From Endozoicomonas sp. OPT23 (GTDB lineage Bacteria; Pseudomonadota; Gammaproteobacteria; Pseudomonadales; Endozoicomonadaceae): 64,000 bases of DNA. Within the stretch, counting starts at the first letter, position 1. Every line of letters starts with the position of its first letter. The stretch lies in contig NZ_PPFD01000001.1 in the NCBI RefSeq assembly GCF_009653635.1, forward strand, positions 63,410-127,409, written 5' to 3'. The notes under the pieces are model-generated. The model saw nothing but the letters and a program-made list of their open reading frames with translations. It was not told the DNA's origin and did no database searches. Below are positions 17,076 to 25,386 of this stretch, in pieces. The position numbers and the translations under genes were made by a program.

Positions 17076-17516
17076 ATGTTTACAATCGATGACCCCATGC
17101 TGGCACTTATTATCAGGTTTGTAGCGCATCAAAGTGACTTTGATGTGTCGCAGGAGGTATTCCTGCAGCAGCAGTTGGAGATACTGCAAAATCATGTGTC
17201 GAAGTTTCCTGTAGAGCAGCAGGAGGCTAAAGCAATGGAGTGGGTCGAGCTGTATGCGCGTAACTATCGTCGAAACTGGGAAAGGCATCTGGCAACTGGC
17301 CAGATATCTCACATCCAGTGTCAGGACTGCCCGTTAAAAGGCACGGGCGATGAAAGCCTGTGCGCTATTCATGGAAAGTGGCTGAAGCTGCTTGAAGACT
17401 ATTGTAATGAGAAAGTTTCAACCAGCCTCTATGTCCAGCACTCCCTGAAACTTCTGCAGGAGAACAAGGAAAAGCTGAAGCTGGCCAGAAAACTGCCTCG
17501 CAAAGCTGTCATTTAA
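17076..17516 (+). CDS. Hypothetical cytoplasmic protein with a Cys/His cluster
   Basis: 146 residues, not recognised. It is mainly helical and charged, with a central C-x2-C-x10-C-x2-H cluster (QCQDCPLKGTGDESLCAIHG) that could bind zinc or iron. The C-terminus is Lys-rich (ENKEKLKLARKLPRK). There is no signal peptide. GGGA is near the ATG and the upstream 60 nt are pyrimidine-rich. The 3' end overlaps the convergent metalloprotease gene by 8 nt. The regular heptad-like leucines suggest a helical bundle; a small regulatory or sensor protein is possible but not shown. Confidence 0.6.
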   Translation: MFTIDDPMLALIIRFVAHQSDFDVSQEVFLQQQLEILQNHVSKFPVEQQEAKAMEWVELYARNYRRNWERHLATGQISHIQCQDCPLKGTGDESLCAIHGKWLKLLEDYCNEKVSTSLYVQHSLKLLQENKEKLKLARKLPRKAVI

Positions 17517-18495
17517 CAAACTCAGCCTTCGTCATAGCTGAACGAATGTGACGCCTTAGTTCTCTTAGCTCGGGGTATTTATACAACGAACGTATTTTTC
17601 TGTTGATCACTGAGTCGCCAGAGGGTTTGCCTTTGAAAATAAAATGAGTAAATACCTCCGCACCATCTTCTATTGGATTGGTAGCGGCATAGTCACTGAC
17701 AAAACGGGCTCTGTATTTTTCATAGAAATCATAGAGCTTGTCTTCATCTTCATTCGTTCTCTTGTTTTCTTTGGCAATGTCTCTCCAAAAGTTCTGGTAG
17801 AAAGAATTTATGTATGAGCCTGTGCGGGCACAGCCCTCATCTATCAGGTAGTTAAAACAGTCATCATACTTATAGCTGTTCACCTGACTCTGATTCAGAA
17901 ACACTACATGGCCTATTTCATGGACCAGTGTGTGTACAAAATCTTTTTTCACTGGCATCGAGTATTCATTCAGATTGATCCCGAGAATCCATTTCCCAGG
18001 ATTGTCTGTTTGCTTAACATAACCGAGGTCATTACCGCTGTAATAAACAATAAATTCACTGAAGTGCTTTTTCAGGAAACTTTCTGGAAAGAGTTCTTTA
18101 GTGAGAAACCATACTTTTTTAGCTCTGGACTGATCTCCATCTGGTTTTACATTTTCTCTGGGCTGCTTTAACAGTTTTAGGCTCAGATCAGGGACGATGG
18201 AATAGCGGGTTTTAGGGAAGTCCTTGTTACTCCCAAAGCTTGTTCCACCTGAAAACGCACTATCAAAAAAGTCATCGAAAGCGCCATAAACCTTGTCTTC
18301 CAGAGCTATGCAGGCAGCTTCTGAAAGTCCTTCGCAAGGCAGGTAACACTCTTTGGCCTCAGGATCATAGAGCTCCTCTTTATAGCAGTCTGACGGAAGC
18401 ATATCTTCGCTACTGTTCTTGCTGGCAAATGATAGAACTGAAGACAGTAGCAAAAGAGAAGTCAGGGAAGGTGTGATCAGTTTTTTTACAATCAT
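17509..18495 (-). CDS. Secreted HExxH metallopeptidase-like protein
   Basis: 328 residues from the ATG at 18495, which gives a normal signal peptide (MIVKKLITPSLTSLLLLSSVLSFAS); an ATG at 18543 would add 16 residues before it. The mature N-terminus is cysteine-rich (DCYKEELY, ECYLPCEGLSEAAC), suggesting disulfides. The catalytic motif HEIGH is at about residues 192-196 in VHTLVHEIGHVVF. A downstream acidic pair, IEDGAEVF near residue 279, could give the third zinc ligand of a gluzincin. No peptidase family is confidently recognised. It could digest host or environmental proteins. It is divergent from no close partner and overlaps the previous gene's end. Confidence 0.65.
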   Translation of the reverse strand: MIVKKLITPSLTSLLLLSSVLSFASKNSSEDMLPSDCYKEELYDPEAKECYLPCEGLSEAACIALEDKVYGAFDDFFDSAFSGGTSFGSNKDFPKTRYSIVPDLSLKLLKQPRENVKPDGDQSRAKKVWFLTKELFPESFLKKHFSEFIVYYSGNDLGYVKQTDNPGKWILGINLNEYSMPVKKDFVHTLVHEIGHVVFLNQSQVNSYKYDDCFNYLIDEGCARTGSYINSFYQNFWRDIAKENKRTNEDEDKLYDFYEKYRARFVSDYAATNPIEDGAEVFTHFIFKGKPSGDSVINRKIRSLYKYPELRELRRHIRSAMTKAEFVK

Positions 18496-18577
18496 AAGAT
18501 GGCTTGTGGAAAATCTGTGGGTATTTTTAGGTAGGCCAGGCATTCATTGGCTTCTGCTACCCCAAGTATCAGGAAGG

Positions 18578-18853
18578 TTATCTTATCTCGGTGATTATGG
18601 TTTCTTCGATGATATCTGAAGAATATGGGTCATCAATTAAAATCGTTTCTTCGATGATAAGTGAAGGTGAATATATATCTTCGGTAATGACAACCTCTTC
18701 CACTAGCAGTGGTGAAAAGTCTTCATAAACAATAGTCTCTTCAATGGTTATTGATGGTGTGATTTCTTCGATGATTGTCTCTTCAATAATAATCGAAGAA
18801 GCAGAAGAGATACTTGCTAGAGAAAGGAATAGTGGAACCAGTAATTTATACAT
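18578..18853 (-). CDS. Small exported acidic beta-repeat protein
   Basis: 91 residues. A signal peptide (MYKLLVPLFLSLASISSASS) is followed by five imperfect repeats of about 14-16 residues, each built round an I-[IV]-E-E-[TV]-I core and often ending in an acidic-aromatic-SP turn (for example IEETIVYEDFSP, VEEVVITEDIYSPS). The mature part has almost no basic residues and alternates beta-branched hydrophobic with acidic side chains, as expected for an acidic beta-solenoid or amyloid-like strand stack. No family is recognised. It is divergent from the lipoprotein at 19026, which has the same composition. Possible roles are metal or calcium binding, a surface fibre, or biofilm matrix. Confidence 0.6.
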   Translation of the reverse strand: MYKLLVPLFLSLASISSASSIIIEETIIEEITPSITIEETIVYEDFSPLLVEEVVITEDIYSPSLIIEETILIDDPYSSDIIEETIITEIR

Positions 18854-19025
18854 CTCTTGATAATGCCTTTTTCAGATTTATTATATTTATTGGAGAATAT
18901 AGGGATCACTAATGAATTAATTTTCCAAAAATAAAAAACACCTTTTCAATTTTGTTGTCTGGTGATTGTGCTGGCTTCTATAGGCTTCTGAAAAGATTAA
19001 GTAAACAATGCTGGAGCTAAAATAA

Positions 19026-19211
19026 ATGTATCCCCATATTAAGACCATCGCACTTTCCTTTTTCGTTCTATCTTTAGGTGGTTGTGTGGTTGTGGATGAG
19101 CGCCCAATATACGACGATGTGATTATTGAGGATGTATATATTGAAGATGTATATATTGAAGAAGTAATCGTTGAAGAGGTGATAGTCGAAGAAGAAATTA
19201 TAATTTTATAA
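19026..19211 (+). CDS. Small acidic repeat lipoprotein
   Basis: 61 residues. Lipoprotein signal with lipobox LGGC (Cys at residue 20), then a short linker and about six tandem pentads of the form [IV]-E-[DE]-V-[YI]. The alternation of Ile/Val with Glu/Asp matches the divergent 91-residue protein, so the two may form one surface structure, with this one as the membrane-attached subunit; that is inference. GGAG lies 9 nt before the ATG. Such low-complexity genes are often missed by annotation, but signal, lipobox and ribosome-binding site together support it. Confidence 0.62.
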   Translation: MYPHIKTIALSFFVLSLGGCVVVDERPIYDDVIIEDVYIEDVYIEEVIVEEVIVEEEIIIL

Positions 19212-19279
19212 ATGTTTTCTCATAAATCTACTCCCTCGAAATTAAAAAATAAATATTTAAGATACAAAGGTGATAAAAG

Positions 19280-19630
19280 ATGAAGGTTTATTTATCTTCT
19301 GTTTTTGTGGCGCTTGTTTTATTCAGCAGTTCCAGCTTCGCAGTATTATCTTGTGACAGGCTCGACTCATCTATTCGTATAATCGATCGTTATGCTGACG
19401 AAGTCTTTATTGATAACAGAATTGAAGATACATCCATTCTGGATGTTGAGCTCAATGGCCTTGTTTCCGAGATCGAATATATCGCCAGACAAGAGAGAGA
19501 CTCAAAGCTTAGAGCCTGGGCTAACCAGCTTTCAAATTACTGGGTTGGTCTGAACTGGAGACAGTTTCGTACAACATCAGACAAGATTGCTGACCGTCTG
19601 GATTATTTCTATGTGCGTGACTGCAGATGA
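19280..19630 (+). CDS. Small secreted protein, unknown function
   Basis: 116 residues, with a signal peptide (MKVYLSSVFVALVLFSSSSFA). The mature part is helical and holds only two cysteines, one near each end (LSCDRL and RDCR), likely forming a disulfide that closes the domain. AGGTGAT precedes the ATG by about 7 nt. It is co-directional with the acidic lipoprotein 68 nt upstream and may be co-transcribed with it. Not recognised. Confidence 0.6.
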   Translation: MKVYLSSVFVALVLFSSSSFAVLSCDRLDSSIRIIDRYADEVFIDNRIEDTSILDVELNGLVSEIEYIARQERDSKLRAWANQLSNYWVGLNWRQFRTTSDKIADRLDYFYVRDCR

Positions 19631-19635
19631 AAATG

Positions 19636-19672
19636 AAGGTCTGTTGATGCCATAAATACTTCAACAGACCTT
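19636..19672. terminator. hairpin between convergent genes
   Basis: Perfect 12-bp stem (19636-19647 with 19661-19672) with a 13-nt loop, followed by TCCTGTCTTT on the plus strand. It lies between the small secreted protein gene and the convergent aminopeptidase gene. Confidence 0.65.
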
Positions 19673-19679
19673 CCTGTCT

Positions 19680-21068
19680 TTAGCTAAAGAAGACCCTGTA
19701 AGCTTTATAAATCTCATGGATGTCGTACTTGGAAGCGACCTCCATTGGCGAATGCATGGAGAGCAACGCTGCGCCAGCATCAATAGTACGGATACCGTAT
19801 TGAGCCAGCAGCATGGCAACTGTACCGCCACCGCCTTCGTCTACTTCGCCTAGCATACCGGTTTGCCATTTGATGTTTTCGCCATCAAATAGGGCTCGCA
19901 GTTCACCGATGAATTCTGCATCCGCATCGTTACTGCCAGACTTGCCACGGGAGCCGGTGTATTTGGTCAGAACAATACCGTAGCCCAGCCTTGATGCATT
20001 CTGTTGGTCGTGTACCTGCTTAAACAGCGGGTTCAGGCCGGCGTTTACATCAGAAGACAATGCACGTGAATTCCAGAAGCTGCGACGTACCGCATGACGG
20101 TCGTGTTTACTGGAAGGAGTACGAACTGCCAGCTCTTCCATAAAGTGTTCAATGTAGCGGGACTGCAGGCCGGTAGAACCGTTAGAACCGATCTCTTCTT
20201 TATCCACCAAAAAGCAGATAGCGGTGCGTTCTGGCGTGTGGTCCATATCTGTAATGGCTTTTACAGAGGTCCAGGCGCAGATGCGGTCATCGTGACCATA
20301 GGAGCCGATCAGACCACGGTCCAGACCAATATCACGAGCTTTTGCTGCAGGTACCAGCTCGAATTCGGCAGAGATAAAATCTTCTTCGGTCATGTCGTAC
20401 ATGTAGTTCAGCTTCTGCAAAACGTTGTACTTCACTTCATCCTTGATCTCTTCATTGTTGAACTCACAGGGAATAGAACCAACCAAAACGTGCATCTCGC
20501 TGCCTTTCAGCACTTCGCTGGCTTTGCGTTCACGCTGAACCTTGTGGTCCAGATGAGGCAGAAGATCTGGAATAACAAATACCGGATCGTTCTCGTCTTC
20601 ACCGATGGTGATGTTTACTTTTGCGCCACTCTTGAGCGCAACAACACCGTGCAGTGCCAGAGGACGGGAAGCCCACTGGTATTTCTTCACACCGCCGTAG
20701 TAGTGTGTTTTCAGCAGAGCGAATTCAGAATCTTCGTACAATGGCTTCTGTTTCAGGTCGAGACGTGGTGAGTCAACGTGGGAAACAACAAAGTCAGCAC
20801 CGTTCGCCAGAGGCTCCTGACCGATAACCGCCAGCACCAGGTTCTTGTCACGAAGGTTGAACCAGACTTTATCGCCGGGATTCAGTTCGCTTTTTGACAG
20901 AGCATCTTCGAAGCCGTTTTCTTCGGCCAGCTTCAGGGATTCAAGGATAAACTCACGCTCGGTTTTGCCTTTGTCCAGAAATGCCTTGTAAGGCTCACAG
21001 AAGTCGATGATCTCCTGACGTTGTTGGCGATCGAGACCTTTCCAGCCGTTTTCCTGCGTATACAGCAT
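19680..21068 (-). CDS. M18 family aminopeptidase
   Basis: 462-residue di-zinc aminopeptidase of the M18 family, which removes N-terminal acidic or neutral residues in the cytoplasm. Metal and catalytic residues are visible in order: SHVDSPRLD (His ligand), YGHDDRICAW (bridging Asp), DKEEIGSNGSTGL (catalytic Glu-Glu), SSDVNAGLNP (Asp), and SMHSPMEVAS (C-terminal His). The N-terminal 'CEPYKAFLDKGKTEREF' resembles the ApeA subgroup ('M18 aminopeptidase 1') rather than ApeB. AAGGAA lies 6 nt before the ATG. A single gene, convergent with the small secreted protein gene. Confidence 0.92.
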   Translation of the reverse strand: MLYTQENGWKGLDRQQRQEIIDFCEPYKAFLDKGKTEREFILESLKLAEENGFEDALSKSELNPGDKVWFNLRDKNLVLAVIGQEPLANGADFVVSHVDSPRLDLKQKPLYEDSEFALLKTHYYGGVKKYQWASRPLALHGVVALKSGAKVNITIGEDENDPVFVIPDLLPHLDHKVQRERKASEVLKGSEMHVLVGSIPCEFNNEEIKDEVKYNVLQKLNYMYDMTEEDFISAEFELVPAAKARDIGLDRGLIGSYGHDDRICAWTSVKAITDMDHTPERTAICFLVDKEEIGSNGSTGLQSRYIEHFMEELAVRTPSSKHDRHAVRRSFWNSRALSSDVNAGLNPLFKQVHDQQNASRLGYGIVLTKYTGSRGKSGSNDADAEFIGELRALFDGENIKWQTGMLGEVDEGGGGTVAMLLAQYGIRTIDAGAALLSMHSPMEVASKYDIHEIYKAYRVFFS

Positions 21069-21317
21069 AAAATTCCTTGGTACGGAAACGCCTCTAGCGC
21101 CTTTGGCAGGTGATTAAGGCCTTTCCGATGAGGGGATGAAAATCTTGAAGATGTTCAGCATAGTGAGCTGGTGCTCGGCTGTATTGACGCAGGGCAAGTC
21201 TTTAAAGGAACTGCAGATAATACATATACAGGTGCAGGCTTCTCACATCCGGCAAAAAAATGTTAATGTCGCCGCCCTTTTTCTTTCTTCATTTAATTCC
21301 AATGGTCAGGGATGAAT

Positions 21318-22685
21318 ATGCAGATTTGTGGTTTTGACTATGGTACCTCTAACTGTGCACTTGGTGCTTTTCAAAATAGCGGTGCAAGCCAGCTCCTGAA
21401 GCTGGAAGGCGATAAAGTCTTCCTGCCTTCAACACTCTACGCCATTGCTCGTGAGTTGATCTGTGAGTCTGTCGGTCTGGGTATGAACGGCAATGCCCGT
21501 GAAGATTATATTGCAATGCGTGCAGGACCATTGGCGAATGCCCGCAGAGTAAGAAGTGAAGAAGGTTTTCTGCCGGACGAACAAACACTGTTCTTTGGTC
21601 GTGAAGCCTTTGACCAGTATTTCAGCCTGCCGGAAGAAGGTTACTTCGTAAAATCTCCCAAGTCTTTTCTGGGAGCCAGTGGTCTGAGACCCCAACAGGT
21701 AGGTTTCTTTGAAGATATCGTGACGGCGATGATGCTGAACGTCAAAAGCAAGGCAGATGCCCAGCTTTCAGAACCTCTGACTCATACCGTTATTGGTCGT
21801 CCTGTGAACTTTCAGGGGCTGAACGCTGAAAAGAGTAATCAGCAGGCACTGGAGATTCTGACGGTTGCAGCAAAGCGTGCCGGTTTTAAAGAAGTCGAAT
21901 TTCTCTACGAGCCTATTGCTGCGGGCCTGCACTTTGAGCAACAGCTGACTGATAACAAAACAGTTATTGTCGTTGATATCGGTGGTGGTACCACTGACTG
22001 TGCGGTAGTCAGAATGGGGCCGGACTATCGAAAAAAAGACGATCGTCGTGCTGACTTTATTGGCCATACTGGTGAGCGGGTTGGCGGTAACGATCTGGAT
22101 ATTCAAATGGCGGGTAACTGCCTGTTGCCACTGTTTGGCAGTGAATCTCAGCTGAAAAGCGGAAAACCTGTGCCTCTGCAGGTCTTTCTGAATGCCGTGA
22201 CTACCAATGATGTCAGTGCCCAAGCTGATTTTAACAGCATGGAAACCGGTTTACTGTTGAAACAACTGCTGCGGGACAGTCGCCAGCCGGAGCTGTTGAA
22301 GCGTTTTATCAAACTCTATAACAACCATCAGAATAACCAGCTTGTTCGCAGTGCCGAGCAGAGCAAAATTGCATTATCCGACAAGACTGATCATCAGGTT
22401 GATCTGGCTTATGTAGAGCAGGCGTTAAACCACAGCATCAACTTCAACGATATGGCAGAAGCAGTTGAACGACCGGTCAGCAAAATGATCAGTCTGATTG
22501 ATGATGCATTGGCTCAGGCCGGTTCCATGCCTGACCTGGTTTATGTGACGGGTGGTAGTGCGCAGTCACCGGTGATTCAGGAAGCCATCAGACAACGACT
22601 TCCGGGTTTGGAAGTGGTCGATGGAGATCACTTTGGCAGTGTTGCTTCCGGTTTGACCGTTTGGTCTCAGCGAGTGTTTAACTGA
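21318..22685 (+). CDS. yegD: YegD-type Hsp70 family chaperone-like protein
   Basis: 455-residue protein homologous to E. coli YegD, an Hsp70-fold ATPase lacking the substrate-binding lid. Nucleotide-binding motifs are the phosphate-1 loop GFDYGTSNCALG, the phosphate-2 loop VVDIGGGTTDCAVVRMGP, and the adenosine-binding VYVTGGSAQSPVIQEAI. The family markers 'FVKSPKSFLGASGL' and 'IGRPVNFQGL' are present. The ATG at 21318 is preferred because AGGG lies 6 nt upstream and it matches the E. coli start; the ATG at 21312 abuts that element. Function is presumed protein quality control but remains poorly defined. Confidence 0.92.
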   Translation: MQICGFDYGTSNCALGAFQNSGASQLLKLEGDKVFLPSTLYAIARELICESVGLGMNGNAREDYIAMRAGPLANARRVRSEEGFLPDEQTLFFGREAFDQYFSLPEEGYFVKSPKSFLGASGLRPQQVGFFEDIVTAMMLNVKSKADAQLSEPLTHTVIGRPVNFQGLNAEKSNQQALEILTVAAKRAGFKEVEFLYEPIAAGLHFEQQLTDNKTVIVVDIGGGTTDCAVVRMGPDYRKKDDRRADFIGHTGERVGGNDLDIQMAGNCLLPLFGSESQLKSGKPVPLQVFLNAVTTNDVSAQADFNSMETGLLLKQLLRDSRQPELLKRFIKLYNNHQNNQLVRSAEQSKIALSDKTDHQVDLAYVEQALNHSINFNDMAEAVERPVSKMISLIDDALAQAGSMPDLVYVTGGSAQSPVIQEAIRQRLPGLEVVDGDHFGSVASGLTVWSQRVFN

Positions 22686-22707
22686 GACGTGATGATATAG
22701 CTGGCAC

Positions 22708-23265
22708 TCAGTTGCCAGCTACCAACGTTAATGCTGAAGGTAAGCATTTCATTGCGGCATTTTTATCTTCAGCAACGTAGGCCATGACAATCGCTCCTTC
22801 CTTCAAAGTACAGATCACATCGAGCACTTCATCAGATAGGTGGGACATTCGCTTGCTAAGAAGCTGTCTGACCTGTTGCTTATGATCTTTGCAGTATGCA
22901 GCTATTTCGTTGTTTACCACACCACACTCAATGGCTGAGTTGATAAAAAAACAGCCTCGAAACGGTGGTAGTTCTTCTACCTGATTGTGAAACCAGTCAG
23001 TCAGGCTTTCAAACAGTACGACAACAGCCTTCTCTTTGCTGTCAGCTTCTTCCAGCCTTCTATCCAGCCAGATCAAAAACTGCTGATCTCTTTTCTTCAG
23101 AGCAGCAAGCACCAGTTCATCTTTGCTTTTGAAATGGTTATAGAGCGTTTTTTTAGCGATACCTGTCGTTTTGAGAACCTCATTGATTCCCACCGAGTTA
23201 ATACCCTTTTCATAGAAGAGCTGCAGCGCAGCATCGATCAGCTGAGTTTGTTTGTTCAAGGCCAT
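22708..23265 (-). CDS. TetR/AcrR family repressor
   Basis: About 185 residues. The N-terminal helix-turn-helix is typical (AALQLFYEKGINSVGINEVLKTTGIAKKTLYNHFKSKDELVLAAL). The C-terminal ligand domain resembles the CGR/YxaF-like group ('FRGCFFINSAIE', 'QVRQLLSKRM'). It is divergent from the HPP-family membrane gene; the intergenic space has two AGAC-type dyads (23309-23322, 23337-23352) that are probable operators. A GTG one codon upstream (23268) is an alternative start. Confidence 0.87.
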   Translation of the reverse strand: MALNKQTQLIDAALQLFYEKGINSVGINEVLKTTGIAKKTLYNHFKSKDELVLAALKKRDQQFLIWLDRRLEEADSKEKAVVVLFESLTDWFHNQVEELPPFRGCFFINSAIECGVVNNEIAAYCKDHKQQVRQLLSKRMSHLSDEVLDVICTLKEGAIVMAYVAEDKNAAMKCLPSALTLVAGN

Positions 23266-23308
23266 CACCCGACAACTTCATAAGTGAAAGTGCATGTTGA
23301 CAAAAAAG

Positions 23309-23352
23309 AGACCAAGTTGTCTACTTGTGGTCAAAGGAGACAGACTTGTCTC
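23309..23352. promoter_or_regulatory. paired TetR operator-like dyads between the tetR gene and the HPP gene
   Basis: Two related dyads, AGACCAAGTTGTCT (23309-23322) and GAGACAGACTTGTCTC (23337-23352, perfect 6-bp arms), lie 28-29 bp apart centre to centre between the divergent starts. Confidence 0.55.
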
Positions 23353-23391
23353 TTTTGATGTAAGAGCAGTGTTCAGTACGAGATCAGTAGT

Positions 23392-23844
23392 ATGAAAAAT
23401 GTTTTTCTCAATGTGTTTTCCGGAATAACCGCCGCTTTGGCCATTGGCCTGCTGGGGTTTGCTGGTGAGACTGATCCCGAATTTGTCTTTCTGATGGCAC
23501 CCTTTGGTGCTACGGCGGTTATTGTTTTTGGATTGCCTGATAGCCCTTTGGCACAGCCACAAAACGTATTCTTTGGACACTTGCTGACTGCACTGATTGG
23601 TGTGATTTTTGTTCAGTATATTGGAGTTGGCCTCGTTGAAATGGCCATCGCGACCGGCCTGGGTGTAACCGGTATGCTGATGACCAAAACAACCCATCCA
23701 CCGGCTGGTGCAAACCCGATGCTGATTATGATGACAGGACAAAGCTGGAGTTTTCTGCTGACCCCTGTGGTAACAGGGGCGCTGGCAATTATTCTGGTGG
23801 GAATGGTTGCAGGAAAAGTAAGGAAGGTGTTACTGACTGATTAG
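23392..23844 (+). CDS. HPP family integral membrane protein
   Basis: 150-residue membrane protein with about four hydrophobic segments. It has the family-defining His-Pro-Pro motif in TTHPPAGANPML, and 'FLMAPFGATAVIVFGLPDSPLAQPQNVFFGHLL' as in other HPP proteins. Some plant and cyanobacterial HPP proteins take part in nitrite transport; the bacterial stand-alone role is not established. It is divergent from, and probably repressed by, the adjacent TetR protein. The start lacks a strong Shine-Dalgarno sequence. It overlaps the convergent phosphoesterase gene by 4 nt. Confidence 0.88.
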   Translation: MKNVFLNVFSGITAALAIGLLGFAGETDPEFVFLMAPFGATAVIVFGLPDSPLAQPQNVFFGHLLTALIGVIFVQYIGVGLVEMAIATGLGVTGMLMTKTTHPPAGANPMLIMMTGQSWSFLLTPVVTGALAIILVGMVAGKVRKVLLTD

Positions 23845-24803
23845 CGGTTACCTATGTATCTAAAACCACCGTCGCTCAGTGTGGTTTCACCTTTATTCCA
23901 GAGATAGGCAACTAATGGGTTTTCTCCCCGAGCTGCGTTGTAGTCGACACAAACAACTTTATTACTGAGGCAGGAAGGCTGCCCTGATTTGGTGTAATGA
24001 CCGACAATAACCGGTTTTTCAGGCGCTTCCATACTCTGGCTTTCAGGTATCGTCAGGTCAGGGATATCATTGATGGCAGCAGCAGGAACCTGAGCAGTAC
24101 TCAGGTAAGTATCAGCTTCTTTGAGCCACCAACCGGCTCGAATATTCTTGCGAGCATGACCAGACACATCCTTGAAAATGTAACCTTCCGGCAAAGGAAT
24201 TTCAGGGCCTTTCAAGGAAGTTTCAACCAGGTTATAGAGTGGATGTTCTTCATTAAAAGCATCTGACCAGTGTTGCGCTTTCAAACGGCCATCAGTTTCG
24301 AGATAAGGCTTTAGCTGGCTGATCAGTCTGTCCTGCCAGCAGGCATGAATAGCTCTGATTTCACCAAAATCGATAAACAACGGAAGTTGTTTAAGCCAGT
24401 CCAGCCAGTATTCATATTCAGGGCGAGCCTGCTCAAGGAAGACCTGATGCTGATTAAGGTTTCTCTCTGAGTGTTTACGCAGTGTCTGACCATTTTCGTC
24501 AGTCATATTCCAGGCAACAGCATTCAGTTCATGGTTTCCCATTACGCAATAGGCATGACCGGTCTCGACGAGGGAGCGAACCAGTTTCAATGTTGAAAGG
24601 TGGTCTACAGAAGGTTGTGCAGCGTTGTCGACCAGATCACCGACAAACACCAACTGGTATTCGTCGGCCAGGCTGCCGGAAGTGTCAGGATCAAAATTCA
24701 GGTGGGCAAGAAGATCAACCAGCTTTTGATGCTGGCCGTGAATATCACCAATAAAAATCAGACCTTCTTTTTTGATCGCTGTAATGCCCGGCTCAATTGT
24801 CAC
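23841..24803 (-). CDS. Calcineurin-like metallophosphoesterase
   Basis: 320 residues. Metal-binding motifs of the superfamily appear in order: GDIHG (19-23), GDLVD (55-59), GNHE (89-92), a later AIHACW histidine, and VGHYTKSG near the C-terminus. The fold resembles bacterial serine/threonine phosphatases and diadenosine tetraphosphatases of the PrpA/ApaH group; the exact substrate is uncertain. It overlaps the 3' end of the upstream 108-aa gene by 4 nt (ATGA), indicating coupling. Confidence 0.85.
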   Translation of the reverse strand: MTIEPGITAIKKEGLIFIGDIHGQHQKLVDLLAHLNFDPDTSGSLADEYQLVFVGDLVDNAAQPSVDHLSTLKLVRSLVETGHAYCVMGNHELNAVAWNMTDENGQTLRKHSERNLNQHQVFLEQARPEYEYWLDWLKQLPLFIDFGEIRAIHACWQDRLISQLKPYLETDGRLKAQHWSDAFNEEHPLYNLVETSLKGPEIPLPEGYIFKDVSGHARKNIRAGWWLKEADTYLSTAQVPAAAINDIPDLTIPESQSMEAPEKPVIVGHYTKSGQPSCLSNKVVCVDYNAARGENPLVAYLWNKGETTLSDGGFRYIGNR

Positions 24804-25126
24804 TCAGTTTCTCTCCTGTAGAGTTCTCCTGAAGAGTTCTCCTGCAGAGCTCTTCTGGTCAGTTCTTCTATCCGTGCCAGCACTGTATGCAGTGTCTTCT
24901 GGTTGATGCTGGCGGCAATGCTACCATCGCTGAAGCGTTCACTGCGAGCCAATGCTGTTAGCCAGGCCTGACAGTCATCAAGTGTGGCCGTTGGCAGCCA
25001 TTGTGTTAGCCCTTCAAGTTCAGACAGGTTGTGCTTCTGTTGCTGAAGCCAGTCCGACCAATCCAGTCCTGTCAGGCAGATACTGTATTGATCCAGCAGC
25101 TCCAGCCATGCTGAGCTGGGTATCAC
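24800..25126 (-). CDS. Small helical protein of unknown function
   Basis: 108 residues, translationally coupled (ATGA overlap) to the phosphoesterase. The central 'ARSERFSDGSIAASINQKTLHTVLARIEEL' recalls a DUF6508-like pattern, but I am not certain of that. It is Trp-rich in the N-terminal half and charged at the C-terminus. There is no signal peptide or membrane segment. The 3' end contains short tandem 'gagttctcctg' units (24821-24850). It probably modulates or partners the phosphoesterase. Confidence 0.55.
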   Translation of the reverse strand: MIPSSAWLELLDQYSICLTGLDWSDWLQQQKHNLSELEGLTQWLPTATLDDCQAWLTALARSERFSDGSIAASINQKTLHTVLARIEELTRRALQENSSGELYRRETE

Positions 25127-25386
25127 CGATAGAGTTCAGTAGAGCTGTGGATTCCTTGTGGAATAGTCGGATTTTTTTAAGGATATTAAATCGACGTCTA
25201 CTGAATTTTTCTCAATAGCCTGACTGGTGTTGATCGATTTTTGGCATGCCTTACTGCTCATAACAAAACCTGTGAGTTATTAGTACTTCTGTGCAGTGTT
25301 TCTGCAAATGGAAGAAGCTGAAGTGTGTGAATTAAAAGGTATTCTAATTTTTTGCCAGAGGGTTGGTAAGCAGGAGAGACTAAAGC

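Noticed and set aside
20094-20771. 225-aa plus-strand frame opposite the M18 aminopeptidase gene
   Set aside because: Antisense shadow; no ribosome-binding site and no family.
24821-24850. Tandem 'gagttctcctg' units as a repeat element
   Set aside because: They lie within the coding 3' end of the 108-aa gene and are explained by its Glu/Ser-rich C-terminus.
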